Made by a program: the position numbers and the translations under genes. This document shows positions 24,646-33,748 of a stretch of DNA of 49,420 nucleotides, in pieces. Positions within the stretch are counted from its first letter, which is position 1; every line of letters starts with the position of its first letter. Where the stretch lies: the NCBI GenBank assembly GCA_964372275.1, contig CAYJRR010000014.1:1-49420 (forward strand), written 5' to 3'. Below the pieces are notes generated by a model. The model had not been told where the DNA came from and did not search any database. It saw only the letters and a program-made list of their open reading frames with translations. This DNA is from CAYJRR01 sp964372275 [NCBI: uncultured bacterium] (lineage in GTDB: Bacteria > CAYJRR01).

Positions 24646-24680
24646 GGGTATGGGGGAGTCCCCCAGGGAGCGCGAAGCGC
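24646..24680. repeat. Dispersed double-hairpin repeat, copy B
   Basis: TGGGGG-AGT-CCCCCA (24651-24665) is followed by GGGA and by GCGC-GAA-GCGC (24670-24680). Both stems are perfect. The copy begins directly downstream of the small secreted protein gene, whose stop is at 24684. Confidence 0.75.
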
Positions 24681-24683
24681 GGA

Positions 24684-24848
24684 CTACCGCGGGGTGCCGA
24701 CGCTGGTGCTCGAGCTGCCGGTCGAGCCCGTGCCGGGCCGGCCGGTGGTGTTCGAGCCGCGACCGGTGTTCGAGCCGCAAGCGGCGAACGCGGAGAGGGA
24801 GAGCGAGGTAACGGCGACGACGGTCAAGAGTGCCAGGAACTTCTTCAT
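24684..24848 (-). CDS. Small secreted protein, 54 aa
   Basis: The predicted product has a textbook signal peptide (MKKFLALLTVVAVTSLSLSA, cleavage after A-F-A) and a 32-residue mature part made mostly of Gly, Ser, Thr and Arg with one Cys right after the cleavage site. The Cys could also be a lipid anchor, but the residue at -3 (Phe) is unusual for a lipobox. The ribosome site GGAGGAAGAG directly before ATG 24848 is one of the strongest in the window. Upstream lies a leader of about 175 bases with three hairpins. No function can be inferred. Confidence 0.65.
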   Translation of the reverse strand: MKKFLALLTVVAVTSLSLSAFAACGSNTGRGSNTTGRPGTGSTGSSSTSVGTPR

Positions 24849-25036
24849 CTCTTCCTCCAGCGTGCAAGCCGATTGCTGTCTCCTCGAACGAGCAAACAAC
24901 CTGCCATCTTCTGCGCGCTCCGGCCGTTCGACCAACCACCGGACTTTGCAACCGACTTCTGTTCCGCCGGGAACACAGGCCCTGGAAACTTGACCCACCG
25001 ATGTCCCCGGTGGGTCGTCGCGATGGATTCATTCTA
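24849..25036 (-). promoter_or_regulatory. Promoter and long structured 5' leader of the small secreted protein
   Basis: TAGAAT (25036-25031) just after the pbpC stop can serve as -10. The transcript would then carry about 175 untranslated bases with three hairpins: GACCCACCG/CGGTGGGTC (25016-24992), TGTTCC-CGGC-GGAACA (24975-24960), and TCCGG/CCGGA (24943-24919). GCAAAG precedes the third stem and ATGGCAGG follows it, loosely recalling cyclic-di-GMP-I (GEMM) riboswitch cores, but the GNRA tetraloop is absent. Confidence 0.35.
24992..25016 (-). terminator. Hairpin after pbpC
   Basis: A perfect 9-bp stem GACCCACCG/CGGTGGGTC with a 7-base loop lies 25 bases past the pbpC stop and is followed on the minus strand by AAGTTTCC. 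It can end the pbpC transcript, or be the first stem of the leader of the next gene. Confidence 0.5.
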
Positions 25037-25041
25037 TCCCA

Positions 25042-27483
25042 TCATTGAAGCCTCCGACGTACCTCGAACGACGCCCGGGCGACCCGGCCGCCGTCGTCGC
25101 TGACGACGAGCTCGTGGCGTCCGGGGGTTGGACGCCACCAGAGGCGCTCGTCGGATCGAACCGAGCCCACCAACTCCCCGTCGACGAACCAGTGAAGGAG
25201 GCCGTCCGCGCTCGACTCCGCTTCGAGCGGAATCTCCTGGTCGGCCGGGTCGACGCCGTCGAGCAGGAGCGCGACCTGACCCAGGACCGGGCTCACGATC
25301 TGCGGTGCCGTTCGGACGACGCCCCCGTGTTCGCACGAGGGATGCACGGCGGGCAGCTCCTCCACCGCGCGACGCTGGTCCTTGAGCCAACGGCGAACGC
25401 CGGCCGGCCAACGGACGAACGAACGACGGACGTAGTCGCGCCCTCCACGGCAGGCGGCGTTGAGCGCCAGACCGCTCTCGCGCTCGACGTCGACCTCGAC
25501 GTGGAAGGGGCAGGTCGCGGTCGGCACGGAGGTGCGGCGCGCGGGCGCAATCCGCCGCTCGCCGCAGGCCGCGTTCGGCGGGTGGCCGGAGTAGGCGCAG
25601 ACCTCGATCGTCGTCAGGTCGGCGGGGGCGCGCGCGCGTTGGGGGGGACGGCCGCGGTCGGCCACCGCCTCCAGGAGGTCGAACAGGATCGGGCCGGCCG
25701 CCTCCGAGCCTGTCAGTTCGACGCTGGCGGCGTTGTCGAGATTCCCGGTCCAGACGATTGCGGTGTAGCGCGGTCCCGAACCGGCCGCCCAGGCGTCGCG
25801 GTGGCCGAAGCTGGTTCCCGTCTTCCAGTGCACGTCCGCCGGCAGTCCGGAGAGCCGACGCCGCGCCGGAAAGTCCGGCCGGTCGCGGATCTCCAGCGCC
25901 TGGCGCGTGAGCCACGCGGCTCCGGGCGAGAAGACCTCGCCACCGCCCGGAGACTCGCTCCCAGGGCGGTCGCCGCGGGTGACCGGCTCGTCGACGACGG
26001 TGGAGAGTTCCCGGTGATCGCCGCCGCGGGCGAGCGTCGCGTAGAGGCCGGCGAGCTCGAACGGCGTGACCTCCAGCCCGCCGACCGCCGCCGACAGACC
26101 GTAGTGGCCGGGCTCGGAAACCAGGCTCGTCACCCCCATTCGACGAAGCGACGCGAGGAACGACTCCGTCCCCTGATCGCGGAGGAGGCTCACGAACGGG
26201 AGGTTGAGCGATCGCGACAACGCGTCCTCGAGCGTGACCAACCCCTCGAACGATCCGTCGAAGTTCCGCGGGGCGTAGGTGCCGTAGACCGCCGGGACGT
26301 CGGGAACGAGAAAGCCTGGCAGTGCCGATCCGCGGTCGATCGCGGCGGCGTAGAGGAACGGCTTCAATGCCGAGCCCGGACTGCGCGGGACGGCGAAGGC
26401 GGCGATCTGGCCGCCGTGGTCGGCATCCCAGAAGTCGAAGCCGCCGACCAGCGCGCGCACCTGTGCCGCGCCGTGGTCGACGAGGACCACCGCCGCGTTG
26501 TGGATGCCGCGCCGCGCGTACTCATCCCGAAGCCCGGCGATCGTCCGCTCGGCCAACGCCTGGGCTCCGCGATCCAGGGTGCTGCGGATCCTCGTGCGGC
26601 CGGGATGGCGCGCGCGAAGCCAGACCGCGGCGTGCGGCGCGGCACGAGGGAACGCCTGGAGCGAAACCGGAACGGGCGTCCCCCGCACGCCGCGCAGCGT
26701 CACCTCCGGCGGGACCCGTGGCGAGGCCAACCGTGCTTCGAGCGAAGGCGACCGACGCCCCGAAGCGGCGCCCGCGCGCGCCGAACCGTCGCGCAGCGCC
26801 CCTTGCGCCAGAAGCCGTTCGGCGATCCCGTTCCGCGCCTCTTCGAGGCGCGCGGCGTTCGCCGCGCTCGGAAATCGACGGTTCGGGTTCTGCGGCACGG
26901 CGAGAAGGGTGGCGATCTCGGCCGGGCTGAGCGAGGTCGCGCGATGACCGAAGTAGGCGAGTGACGCCGACTCGATCCCCTCCACGTTCCGGCCGTAGGG
27001 GACGAACTGAAGGTAGGCGGTCAGGATCTCATCCTTCGACATGCGTGCCTCGAGCTGCAGCGCACGGAACGACTCGATCAGCTTGGTGCGGAGCGTCCTC
27101 GGGCGCGGCTCGAGCACGCGGTCCAGCTGCATGGTGATCGTCGACCCGCCGGAGACCCGCCGCCCGGACAGGAGATTGGTGAACGCCGCGCGGGCGATGG
27201 CGATCGGATCGATCCCCGGATGCCAACGGAACCGCCGGTCCTCGAGCCGGATAAGAGCCTCGACGTACGCCGGATCGACCTGATCGAGCGCCACCGGCGC
27301 GCGCCACTTCTCGTCCGGCGAGAGGAAGACGTGCGCCGTCGATCCGTCGCGGAACTCCACGACGGTCGACGGCGGCTCCGACAGGCGCGCCGGCAGGGGG
27401 ACGAGGTAGATGGAGAGGACCAGCGCGACCAGCGGAATCGCGATCGCCAGCGCCAGCCTCCTCACCCTCCTCCCTCCCCTCAC
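25042..27483 (-). CDS. pbpC: Penicillin-binding protein 1C
   Basis: The 813-aa bifunctional protein has a membrane anchor (about residues 7-27), a GT51 glycosyltransferase domain with E-D-R-R-F-x-x-H-P-G-I-D and S-G-G-S-T-I-T-M-Q-L, a transpeptidase domain with S-A-L-K (about residue 370), S-R-S-L-N and K-T-G-T-S (about 553), and the C-terminal PBP1C domain with a beta-sandwich end. It should polymerise and cross-link peptidoglycan, and by family knowledge it acts with the neighbouring macroglobulin. The frame is open to 27633, but GTG 27483 (or GTG 27465) precedes the anchor. Its ribosome site GGGAGG lies inside one arm of an inverted repeat. Confidence 0.92.
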   Translation of the reverse strand: MRGGRRVRRLALAIAIPLVALVLSIYLVPLPARLSEPPSTVVEFRDGSTAHVFLSPDEKWRAPVALDQVDPAYVEALIRLEDRRFRWHPGIDPIAIARAAFTNLLSGRRVSGGSTITMQLDRVLEPRPRTLRTKLIESFRALQLEARMSKDEILTAYLQFVPYGRNVEGIESASLAYFGHRATSLSPAEIATLLAVPQNPNRRFPSAANAARLEEARNGIAERLLAQGALRDGSARAGAASGRRSPSLEARLASPRVPPEVTLRGVRGTPVPVSLQAFPRAAPHAAVWLRARHPGRTRIRSTLDRGAQALAERTIAGLRDEYARRGIHNAAVVLVDHGAAQVRALVGGFDFWDADHGGQIAAFAVPRSPGSALKPFLYAAAIDRGSALPGFLVPDVPAVYGTYAPRNFDGSFEGLVTLEDALSRSLNLPFVSLLRDQGTESFLASLRRMGVTSLVSEPGHYGLSAAVGGLEVTPFELAGLYATLARGGDHRELSTVVDEPVTRGDRPGSESPGGGEVFSPGAAWLTRQALEIRDRPDFPARRRLSGLPADVHWKTGTSFGHRDAWAAGSGPRYTAIVWTGNLDNAASVELTGSEAAGPILFDLLEAVADRGRPPQRARAPADLTTIEVCAYSGHPPNAACGERRIAPARRTSVPTATCPFHVEVDVERESGLALNAACRGGRDYVRRSFVRWPAGVRRWLKDQRRAVEELPAVHPSCEHGGVVRTAPQIVSPVLGQVALLLDGVDPADQEIPLEAESSADGLLHWFVDGELVGSVRSDERLWWRPTPGRHELVVSDDGGRVARASFEVRRRLQ

Positions 27484-27490
27484 CTTCCGC

Positions 27491-27581
27491 CTCCCTTCCG
27501 GCTCCGGCTCCGACTCCGTTCCGTCCCCCAATTCCGGTAGGCGCCTGTGGGAAAGGAGCCGGAGTCGGAGCCGGAAGGGAG
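27491..27581. promoter_or_regulatory. Inverted repeat that can mask the pbpC ribosome site
   Basis: A 16-bp perfect pairing, CTCCCTTCCGGCTCCG (27491-27506) with CGGAGCCGGAAGGGAG (27566-27581), continues imperfectly inward for about 11 bases. It fills most of the 121-bp gap between the macroglobulin stop and pbpC. In the mRNA the pbpC-proximal arm contains the Shine-Dalgarno GGGAG, and the other arm is its complement. Confidence 0.6.
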
Positions 27582-27604
27582 ACGGAACGGAACGAATTCG
27601 TTCG

Positions 27605-30600
27605 CTACAGGAGGAACTTCTCCCACGGCCCATCCACCTTGATCACCGCTCCCTCCTCCCGCGCCCAGACGGTGGGGTCGTACATCGCCTCCGCCTCGAC
27701 CGGGGGGATCGTGAACCGGCCGGCGGTGACGACGCGCGCGGCGTAGACCACGGTGCGGCTCTGGCCGGGCTCGAGCGCGCCGAACAGCTCGATGCGGTCG
27801 TCGCGCACGTTCATGAAGTCGGCGCGCCACTGTTCGTCGGCGTCGACCCAGGCGACGGCGCCGCCACGGCCCAGCCGCGGGTTCTCGATCTCCCAGCCGG
27901 CCGGCAACCGGTCGACCAGCGCGATGTTCTGCACCCGCTCGCGACCGGTGTTCCGGATCTCGATCTCGACGTAGACCAGGTCGGCCAGCGAGAAACGGTC
28001 GCCGCCGAGGTGGTTCCCGGCGAGGTCGCGGTAGCGCCGGCGGATCTTCAGTCCCTCGCCGCCGTATTTCACGTCGGGCTTGACCCGGTTCCCCTCGCTC
28101 CCGACAACCAGGAAGACCTTGCCGGCCGGTTTTTCCGGCATCTCCAGCCGCACAGACCGGTACTCGCTGGCGCGCGCCACCGTCCAGGTCCGATCGGAGG
28201 ACTTCGCCTTGGGTCCCGCCTTGGCGGAGAAGGTCTTCCCGTCGGCGACGATCTTCCCCGGCGGGAAGCTCGCCGTGTGGCCGGAGACCCGCTTACCGAG
28301 CCCGGTGACCCCCCACACCAGCTCCTGCGTGGTGTACCAACCGCTGCGGTGCCCCTGGAGCGACGCGGCGACCATGTTCGCCAGCGGCTCGCCGGCGGGG
28401 TCGTCGCCGAACAGGTCCTGGAAGGTGGAGAGCAGGAAGCCGCGTCGCCGCCGGTCGGAGTAGAACGACCACGAATTCTTTCGTTCATCGGTGATCGGCG
28501 AGAGGTCCGGGCTCTTCAGGTCGGAGGCGTATCGCCGATCCCCCGCCAGGTAGAGCGCGGCCTTGAGCAGGTAGGCCTTTTCCGAGGTCTCCCCGTCCAA
28601 CCGCGACGGGAGCTCTCCGATCAGCTTGAGCAGGCGCCCCTTCTTCCCCTTCCCGGCAAGCGCAAGGTCGTAGTGCAGGTACGCCTCGGCGTCGCTGTTC
28701 CATCCGTGATCGCCGCTTTCCGCCGGAGCGCCGTTCTCGTAACGCGCGACCTCCCGCTCGATCCAGGCGAGCACGTCGTTCAGCCGGTCCTGGTTGACGG
28801 GGTAGCCGGCCTTCTGCGCGTCGAGCAGCAGGTGCGTGGCGTAGGCGGTTCCCCAGGAGGTCGGCTCGGTCTCCCCCTGCCAGTAGGCGAGCCCGCCCGA
28901 CGGGGTCTGCATCGAGAAGAGGCGATCGATCCCGTGCATCACCATCTCCTCGACCTTGCGCCCCTGGGTCAGCGTCGGGTCGGAGAGGTCGAGGAAGTTG
29001 GAGACGAACAACAGCGGCCGCGTCGAGCTGGTCGTCTGCTCGATGCACCCGTAGGGGTACCGCACCAGGTAGCGCAGGTGATCGAAGCTCTCGCCGTAGG
29101 GGTTCGAGGTGAGCCAGAAGTTCGTCGTCTCGGTCGTCGGCAGCCAGCCGCCGAGGAGCGGCGTCAGGTCGGTCGTACCGTGCGCCACCTCCACCCGCTG
29201 GACGATCCGACTCCGGGGCGAGGCGGGGACGAACGGCACGTCCAGCTCCTCCTTCGACTCGAAGGAGCCGCCGCGCGCCGTCACCCGGAACTTGGCCGCC
29301 CCGACCGATTTCACCGCCTTCGCCTGGAAGACGAGCGTCCCGCTCTTGCCGTCGTCGAGCGAGACCGAGCCCTCCGGTTTCCCGAGCATGCGGATCGGCG
29401 GTTCCGGGTTCGGCGGAGCCTCCATCCCGGGAACGGGCAGGTTCTCGGCGCTCATCGTCACCACCACGTCGAGGCGGCGACCCGAGACGTTGGTGACGAA
29501 CACCGGAATCTGGAGCTCGTCCCCCTGCGCCACGAAGCGGGGGAGCGTCGTTTGCAGCACGATCGGATCGCGGACCGTCACGTTCGCCGAGGCTCGTCCC
29601 ATGCGGCGCGGGCCGACCGTCACCGCCATCACCCGGAGCGACCCGCGGTATTGCGGCACGTCGAACTCGACCCGGGCCCGCCCCGCGGCGGAGACCGGCA
29701 CCACCCCCGACCAGAGCGCCACCGGCTTCACCGGTTGCACCCGGCCGGCCTGCTCCGAGCCGCCGTCGTCCCCGCCCGTCGAACGCTGGTTCCCCTGGGG
29801 CGGAAGCAGCATCGTCCAGCCGATCGTCTCGAACGTCTCCACCCCCAGCGCACGCTTGGCGAACAGGTCGGCCAGCGGGTCGGGACTCTTGAACCTGGTG
29901 AGCGAGAGGATCCCTTCGTCGACCGCGGCGACGACGGCGTAGGTGGGGCCGTCGACCCGCCCGACCTCCAGCTCGACCGAGAGCCGCCCGTTCGACCGGA
30001 CCTCCTCCGGAACCCCGAGCGCCACCGGTTGCGCGAACTCGGTCGGCTCCACCGGCGCCGAGGCCACCCCGAACGCGCGGTCGGGAAGGTACGACTCCCG
30101 CGACTCGATGTGCGGGTCCTTCACCAGGAAGGCGCTGACGTAGACGTTCGGCGCGAAGCGCGTCGGCCGGAACGACCACCGCACCTCCCCGGCGTCGACC
30201 TTCTTCCACTCGGCGGCGACCACGCCGTCGGTCTCGGCGGTGAACAGCATCCGCCCGCGGTAGGGGGCGGTGACCTTCACCGTCGCGCTCTCGCCGACCT
30301 TGAACGATTTCGGGAGCTCGACCGCGAGGTGGGTCGGCCGCATCGGCCGCGGCGTCTGGTCGACGCGCGATTCGGACGGGTCCCACCAGTACCCGTCCGA
30401 TTCACCGGCGACCATCAGGTCGGTTCGCGCCGATCCCGCGCGGACGCGCACCAGGTAGCCGGCCGAGGTCTGGTCGGGCACGACGTCGATCGAGAACCGC
30501 GAGCCGGCCACCGACGCCTTGCGTCGCGACTCGACCACCGGCCGGAGGTGCCGCTGATAGCGCTCGCTCTCCTCCTCCTCGTCCCAGAAGTAGCCGTACT

Positions 30601-33259
30601 CCGCCTCCAGACGCGCGAGCTCGACCTCGACCTCCGGCGGCGCCTCCTTCGACGGCGAGCCGTTCCAGTCGACGACGATCCCCTCGACCTTGAACGGCGC
30701 GCCGCGCTTGGCCTTGGTGGCGCCGGTCAGGAGCCCGAGGTAGTAGGCCTCGGGGTGCACCGCGCTCGTCGCGATCTGTTGCGTCGAGCGGCCGCTACCC
30801 GACTCGAAGACCGCGACCGCCGCCTGCAGGCGGGCCGACCCCGCGAATCCGGCCGCGTCGGCGAGGGCCGGGCAGGCGATCGAGGCGCGCCCGTTCTCGT
30901 CGAGCGTCCCCTTTTGCGTCCCGAGCGTGAGGGCCTTCGCGGTCTCGTTCCCATCGCGCCAGGCGCCGTACTGGTAGTTGGCGTTCTCCTTCGGGACGAA
31001 GGCCGACGGCTCGAGCCGGCAGGTCAGCTCGACGGCGCTCCCTTCGGCCGAGCCGCCGAACAGGTATTGCGCCTCGACCTCGACGGCGACCGGCTCCTCG
31101 ACGCGATACCCGGGACGGGCGGTGGCGGCCGTGACCTTCATCCGCTCCGGAACGAACTCCTCGACGTTGAAACGGTGGCTGCCGACCGGCTTCTCCGCGA
31201 CCGCGAGCTTCGCCTCGTAGACGCCGGTCTCGGCGAAGGCGGCGAACGGGAGATCGACCGTGACCAGCCCCGCCTCGTTGGTCTTGAGGGTGAGCTTGCG
31301 CGCCACCTTCTCGCGCGGATCGAGCAACGTCAGCGCGACCGGTAGCCCGGCTTCGGGGGCGGCGTCCGATCGCGACCGGACGATCGCCGCCAGGTGCGCG
31401 ACGTCTCCCGGACGGTAGACGCCGCGGTCGGTGAAGACCGACGCGCGATAGGCGGCGTCGGAACGGTAGGGCAATCCCTGCACCGCCGAATCGGCGACCT
31501 CGGTCTTGAGCTCCCCGTACTTGAGATAGGTGAGGTCCTCCCCCTGCCGCGCGATCAACGCGAACGGAGCGGACGCGTCCGGATCGTCGGAAGCGGGCTG
31601 CAGGCGGCAGCCGTCGGCCCCGGCCGTGGTGCACCGGGCGACCGACTTTCCGCTGCGCCGGACCAGCGACACCTCCACGCCGGAGAGCGGCTCGGCCTCC
31701 TCCATCGAAAGGGCCCACACCCACACCGTCTCGGAGTTCGCGACGCCGGGCGTCGGCGCGCCCCTCTTCGCCACCAGGCTGATGTCGGTCAGCAACAGGC
31801 GGGAGCTGGCGCGCGAGCCGCCGCCTTGCACCGTCAGCTCCAGGACCCCCTTCGTGGTGCGGGGGAGCATCGACGCGACGTCGACCCAGGTGGTGGTCGG
31901 CTCGTCGGCCTCGCCGCGGAGGGGTACCGTCTTGCGAAGCACGACGTCGGAGTTCCGGTCGCTCGTCGCTTCGCGGTCGTCGTCGCTCATCCAGAAGACG
32001 AGGTTCTCCGGCGGCACGTGGCGCACCGTGAGCTCCACCGTGTCCAGGTTGAGGTGGCGGATCGCCAGGTTCTTCCAGGCGGAGCGCGGAAGGTAGCGGC
32101 CGGCCGAAACGAACGAAACCTGCGGTTTGCGCGCCGGAACGGTGAACGTCTTCTCGTACGCCCCCTTGAGGACGCCGCCGTCGACCGACACCAGACCGGC
32201 GTCGACCGTCATCACGTAGCTGCCGCGCCGGAAGTCCCCCAACAGGCGGAATCCGCCGCCGGACGCGGTGACGTGGAACTCGACGGGCGGATGGAAGCGG
32301 ATCCCGGTGGCGGCCATCTCCTCCTCGAGCTGGCACCGGCGCGACAGGTAGTGGCCGTCGTCCGACTCGCGATCCCAGAACCATCGCTGCCGGCCCCCTT
32401 CCTTCTTCAGCGCCGCCTGGTCATCGCAGATCACCTCCACGTAGAAGCCGCTCTGACCCTCGCGCAAGGAGGCGTTCTTGATCTCCACCGGAAGCCCTTC
32501 GACGTGGTCGAACTGGCCGCTCGACGCCTTGGCGACCACCCCCTTCGCGGCGGCGGGGAGCCCCTCGGCGATCGAGACCGTCACCCTCTTCCGGCCGGCG
32601 AGTCGATGCGCCGGGATCGTGGCGGTCAGCACGTTCTCCTCCCCGCCGGGACCGAGCTTCACGTCGAGGATGGGCGCGCCGTCGGCGCGAAGCTCGACGA
32701 ACCGCTTCGCCGCCGAGGCGGAGACGGCACCGGAGAAAACGAGATCGATCTGGGTCGTCCCTCCGCGGCCGGTTCCTTTGGGCGACAGCCGCACGAACTC
32801 GAACGCCGGCGTGCGGAAGCGGTAGGTCCACGCGTCGGCGGACGGCGCCGCGATCGTCCCCGATCGGGTCTCGACCTGCTCCAGTCGCACGACGTAGTCG
32901 GTCCGGTAGGCGAACGGATCGCTCGGGGTGAAGGTCAGTGTCGAGGGGCTGGTGAAGACTGCCGTCCCCGCCGTCTCCGGTTCGATGCGCAGGACCGTCC
33001 CCCCTCCCGCCGGGCGATCGACGCGCTCGCGGTCGACGATCGCGCGGGCGAACTCCAGCACCAGCCTCTTCGGAACGACGCCGGCGATCCCCACCTCTCG
33101 GATCACCGGCTGGACGTCCTCGACGGTGACCGGTCCGGTGGGAGTTTCGGACGGGGTGGCGCCGCCGGTTTCGGACGACCCCGGACGTTCGTTCCGTTTG
33201 CAGGCGTGGAGAAGAAGGAGCGGCAGGACGACGAGGAGGGGCGCACGAAACGAACGCAT
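27605..33259 (-). CDS. Bacterial alpha-2-macroglobulin lipoprotein
   Basis: The 1884-aa protein is a periplasmic macroglobulin, a protease trap anchored by lipid. The signal MRSFRAPLLVVLPLLLLHAC ends in a lipobox cysteine (Cys20). Several MG-type beta domains follow, then the alpha-2-macroglobulin core, and the thioester motif Y-G-C-I-E-Q (about residue 1404) inside a helical thioester domain, so covalent trapping of proteases is expected. Length is a little above the E. coli YfhM type. ATG 33259 is set by GGAGG 6 bases before and by the signal; the frame is open further upstream. It is upstream of pbpC, the usual partner. Confidence 0.95.
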   Translation of the reverse strand: MRSFRAPLLVVLPLLLLHACKRNERPGSSETGGATPSETPTGPVTVEDVQPVIREVGIAGVVPKRLVLEFARAIVDRERVDRPAGGGTVLRIEPETAGTAVFTSPSTLTFTPSDPFAYRTDYVVRLEQVETRSGTIAAPSADAWTYRFRTPAFEFVRLSPKGTGRGGTTQIDLVFSGAVSASAAKRFVELRADGAPILDVKLGPGGEENVLTATIPAHRLAGRKRVTVSIAEGLPAAAKGVVAKASSGQFDHVEGLPVEIKNASLREGQSGFYVEVICDDQAALKKEGGRQRWFWDRESDDGHYLSRRCQLEEEMAATGIRFHPPVEFHVTASGGGFRLLGDFRRGSYVMTVDAGLVSVDGGVLKGAYEKTFTVPARKPQVSFVSAGRYLPRSAWKNLAIRHLNLDTVELTVRHVPPENLVFWMSDDDREATSDRNSDVVLRKTVPLRGEADEPTTTWVDVASMLPRTTKGVLELTVQGGGSRASSRLLLTDISLVAKRGAPTPGVANSETVWVWALSMEEAEPLSGVEVSLVRRSGKSVARCTTAGADGCRLQPASDDPDASAPFALIARQGEDLTYLKYGELKTEVADSAVQGLPYRSDAAYRASVFTDRGVYRPGDVAHLAAIVRSRSDAAPEAGLPVALTLLDPREKVARKLTLKTNEAGLVTVDLPFAAFAETGVYEAKLAVAEKPVGSHRFNVEEFVPERMKVTAATARPGYRVEEPVAVEVEAQYLFGGSAEGSAVELTCRLEPSAFVPKENANYQYGAWRDGNETAKALTLGTQKGTLDENGRASIACPALADAAGFAGSARLQAAVAVFESGSGRSTQQIATSAVHPEAYYLGLLTGATKAKRGAPFKVEGIVVDWNGSPSKEAPPEVEVELARLEAEYGYFWDEEEESERYQRHLRPVVESRRKASVAGSRFSIDVVPDQTSAGYLVRVRAGSARTDLMVAGESDGYWWDPSESRVDQTPRPMRPTHLAVELPKSFKVGESATVKVTAPYRGRMLFTAETDGVVAAEWKKVDAGEVRWSFRPTRFAPNVYVSAFLVKDPHIESRESYLPDRAFGVASAPVEPTEFAQPVALGVPEEVRSNGRLSVELEVGRVDGPTYAVVAAVDEGILSLTRFKSPDPLADLFAKRALGVETFETIGWTMLLPPQGNQRSTGGDDGGSEQAGRVQPVKPVALWSGVVPVSAAGRARVEFDVPQYRGSLRVMAVTVGPRRMGRASANVTVRDPIVLQTTLPRFVAQGDELQIPVFVTNVSGRRLDVVVTMSAENLPVPGMEAPPNPEPPIRMLGKPEGSVSLDDGKSGTLVFQAKAVKSVGAAKFRVTARGGSFESKEELDVPFVPASPRSRIVQRVEVAHGTTDLTPLLGGWLPTTETTNFWLTSNPYGESFDHLRYLVRYPYGCIEQTTSSTRPLLFVSNFLDLSDPTLTQGRKVEEMVMHGIDRLFSMQTPSGGLAYWQGETEPTSWGTAYATHLLLDAQKAGYPVNQDRLNDVLAWIEREVARYENGAPAESGDHGWNSDAEAYLHYDLALAGKGKKGRLLKLIGELPSRLDGETSEKAYLLKAALYLAGDRRYASDLKSPDLSPITDERKNSWSFYSDRRRRGFLLSTFQDLFGDDPAGEPLANMVAASLQGHRSGWYTTQELVWGVTGLGKRVSGHTASFPPGKIVADGKTFSAKAGPKAKSSDRTWTVARASEYRSVRLEMPEKPAGKVFLVVGSEGNRVKPDVKYGGEGLKIRRRYRDLAGNHLGGDRFSLADLVYVEIEIRNTGRERVQNIALVDRLPAGWEIENPRLGRGGAVAWVDADEQWRADFMNVRDDRIELFGALEPGQSRTVVYAARVVTAGRFTIPPVEAEAMYDPTVWAREEGAVIKVDGPWEKFLL

Positions 33260-33748
33260 CGAAGACCTCCGGCGGGGGATCAGGATCGAAACGGGGAGAC
33301 TACAGGCCGCGTGCCGGGCGATCGCGGCTTGCGGCAGGCCGCTTGGCGACGGACTCGACGATTCCGAACATCGCGCGACGGCTCGGCATTCGGCGACGCG
33401 TTCGAGGCGCGGAACGGCCCGACGCCCGGTTCGTTTTCGGCGGGCGACGGCACACACGGTTTCAATCCGGCCACAAACCTTACGTCCCCCCGACGCCGAC
33501 CGCGCGGCCGACCGCCGGAGGATACGCAGCTGCGTCCTTCGCGTCACGGTCGCAGACGTGTCCCGAAAAACGCCATCCGGGCGGAAGGTCGAGGTTTCCA
33601 GCCCCCACCCGCCCACGGACACCGGAGCCGACGACGCCGCGCGTCAAGGCGCGGAGATCGCGACCGATCCGACGCGCGCGACGGATCCGTCGCGGACTGG
33701 CGTGAGCGTTGCGTTGGAGGTCGGGCCGGTCGGAAAGGAAAGGGAACC
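33260..33748. other. 489-bp divergent intergenic region
   Basis: This region separates the macroglobulin from the divergent 690-aa exported protein. On the minus strand TAGTCT (33302-33297) is a candidate -10 for the macroglobulin, with a leader of about 30 bases containing GGAGG. A 12-bp perfect palindrome ACGCAGCTGCGT lies at 33524-33535. Open frames cross it in several frames but none has a credible start or product. I see no clear promoter for the plus-strand gene. Confidence 0.4.

Noticed and set aside
24849-24990. Assignment of the leader as a cyclic-di-GMP riboswitch
   Set aside because: Only GCAAAG and ATGGCAGG resemble the consensus; the GNRA tetraloop and its receptor are absent, so it is kept only as an unclassified structured leader.
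27410-31345. A 1311-codon open frame on the plus strand across the macroglobulin
   Set aside because: Antisense shadow: low-complexity Arg/Leu/Gly/Asp composition, and the minus strand encodes an intact thioester protein.
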